DNA of 64,000 nucleotides from JAXLVB01 sp046329195 (lineage in GTDB: Bacteria; Bacteroidota; Bacteroidia; Cytophagales; Spirosomataceae). The stretch is taken from assembly GCA_046329195.1 (NCBI GenBank), contig JAXLVB010000002.1:434001-498000 (forward strand), read 5' to 3'. The notes below the pieces were generated by a model. It ran no database searches. It worked only from the letters and a program-made list of their open reading frames with translations, and had not been told where the DNA came from. Of this stretch, positions 63,258 through 64,000 are shown piece by piece. The position numbers and the translations under genes are program-made. Position 1 is the stretch's first letter, and every line of letters starts with the position of its first letter.

Positions 63258-63890
63258 CTATCCTCTTAAATTAACGGTTAGAAACATTATTAGTGATACC
63301 CAAAATAATAGCCCTATTCCATAAGAAAAGAAAATTATTCTCATACAATACCAAAATTTTTTTTGAATAATTTGAGATACACTGTAAGATAAAAGAAACC
63401 AATAAATAACTTCAAATAAATTGCCCAATTTTAAAGGATATGACAACCAAATATCATTGGATTTAAGATCTACGAAACTTAATAAAGACAATGGATAATA
63501 ATTTTGTAACTCTTGTGGTGTAAAATTAGTTTTGATAAATAAAAACCAAATAAGTTTAATACATGCAGGTATTAAAAATATAAACTCAGAGGTAGTTACC
63601 AGTTTTAATACTTTTTTATATTCAAAACGATTAATAGTAAAATACAGTGCTAAACTTATTTCAGAAGAAATTATAGCTATTTTAAACAAATAATTTAGAG
63701 GAATTAATAGATAGCCAATCCAAATATTTTCTTTCTTGCTATTGAGTAATTTTTCAATTTGTACAATTGAAAAATTATCAGATAACAATCTGTAGTAAAA
63801 CTCCTTTGTATAGATATATTTATCAGCAATTACATTTAAAATACAATAGATGGCACAAAGAATCAGGAATCGTAAGACTATGAACTTCAT
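63258..63890 (-). CDS. AT-rich multi-pass membrane protein, no recognised family
   Basis: Encodes 210 residues with about five hydrophobic segments (4-22, 56-78, 100-118, 160-175, 185-205) and conserved-looking loops: NYYPLSLLSFVDL and YPLKLGNLFEVIYW. I do not recognise a family with confidence; proteins of this build occur beside peptide-export genes in Bacteroidota, from memory only. The ATG directly follows the stop of the frame that comes in from the right edge. Codon use is very AT-rich, unlike the housekeeping genes, which suggests transfer. Before the IS landed it lay 74-78 bp upstream of the thioredoxin-like gene. Confidence 0.75.
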   Translation of the reverse strand: MKFIVLRFLILCAIYCILNVIADKYIYTKEFYYRLLSDNFSIVQIEKLLNSKKENIWIGYLLIPLNYLFKIAIISSEISLALYFTINRFEYKKVLKLVTTSEFIFLIPACIKLIWFLFIKTNFTPQELQNYYPLSLLSFVDLKSNDIWLSYPLKLGNLFEVIYWFLLSYSVSQIIQKKFWYCMRIIFFSYGIGLLFWVSLIMFLTVNLRG

Positions 63891-64000
63891 TTATTTATTA
63901 TTTGAGCAGTTGAAGATAGAAGAGTCAAATACAGCATTAAATTCAATAACTTGAATGATTCTTGATGTTGAAAATGTAGAACCTTGATTTTTTGTTTCAA
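63891..64000 (-). CDS. C-terminal end of a gene running off the right edge
   Basis: One minus-strand frame is open from 64000 down to a TAA at 63893-63891, immediately before the ATG of the next gene. The visible 35 residues end FNCSNNK. A second frame is also open and ends in an ATGA overlap with the same gene (stop 63889-63887), so which of the two is translated cannot be decided here. Function unknown; it could be a precursor peptide, a partner protein or a longer gene's tail. Confidence 0.4.
   Translation of the reverse strand, partial: ETKNQGSTFSTSRIIQVIEFNAVFDSSIFNCSNNK

Noticed and set aside
1..64000. tRNA, rRNA or CRISPR array
   Set aside because: No cloverleaf, rRNA-like block or regularly spaced repeats were seen in the gaps, which are mostly under 300 bases. 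A covariance-model scan would be needed to exclude small RNAs.

Overview
The window is a stretch of a Gram-negative Bacteroidota chromosome, most likely order Cytophagales; genus and species cannot be fixed from the sequence alone. The evidence is two SusC/SusD nutrient-uptake pairs, a type IX secretion plug protein, a protein ending in a gliding/T9SS type B sorting domain, several Bacteroidota-specific families (DUF3276/PUR, DUF5723, DUF2027-Smr, DUF2279), weak Shine-Dalgarno usage, and promoters of the form TTTG-N21-TAnnTTTG. Most of the window is ordinary chromosome with dense, short operons separated by convergent hairpin terminators. I saw no rRNA, tRNA or CRISPR array.

Layout: 1-11.8 kb holds two SusCD uptake systems (the first cut at the left edge and followed by a small lipoprotein). 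Between them, on the other strand, lies a redoxin plus a cytochrome c/copper type II monooxygenase-like pair. 11.8-21.7 kb carries an ABC-F ATPase, the T9SS plug protein, a RelE/ParE-type toxin-antitoxin pair, ychF, a PUR-domain protein divergent from rlpA, a membrane-anchored FMN glutamate-synthase-like enzyme, and grpE-dnaJ. 21.8-30.7 kb has a T9SS cargo protein, queG, a LOG-family hydrolase, rpiB, a Smr protein, a DUF2279 protein, an unrecognised exported protein and an exported M20 amidohydrolase. 30.9-38.6 kb (all minus strand) has a VWA membrane protein, fabG, a Tat-exported Gfo/Idh/MocA oxidoreductase, an ATP-cone/Mrr-like nuclease and clpC. 38.8-49.7 kb holds envelope and housekeeping genes: WbqC, LpxL-like acyltransferase, YciO, a GT2 glycosyltransferase, mltG-thioesterase-yihY, Ldh, a TlpA-like protein, YdcF and pfkA. 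50-59.2 kb has a DUF5723 protein, hslU, a polytopic membrane protein, rbfA with a LolC/E-like permease, pgeF, an ACC-deaminase-like enzyme and an RluD-type pseudouridine synthase.

The last 5 kb is the accessory part. A C39-peptidase ABC exporter and a membrane-anchored thioredoxin-like protein form a tight operon typical of double-glycine peptide export. A complete, GC-rich IS3-family element (1243 bp, IS407-like, 41-bp imperfect terminal inverted repeats, 4-bp ATAG target duplication, A6G frameshift signal) has landed exactly at the start codon of the thioredoxin gene. This separates it from a very AT-rich upstream part encoding a multi-pass membrane protein and the tail of another gene that runs off the right edge. 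Any precursor peptide would lie beyond 64000. This interrupted export cassette, the cytochrome c/PHM-like monooxygenase-redoxin pair and the ATP-cone/nuclease fusion are the least understood systems here.
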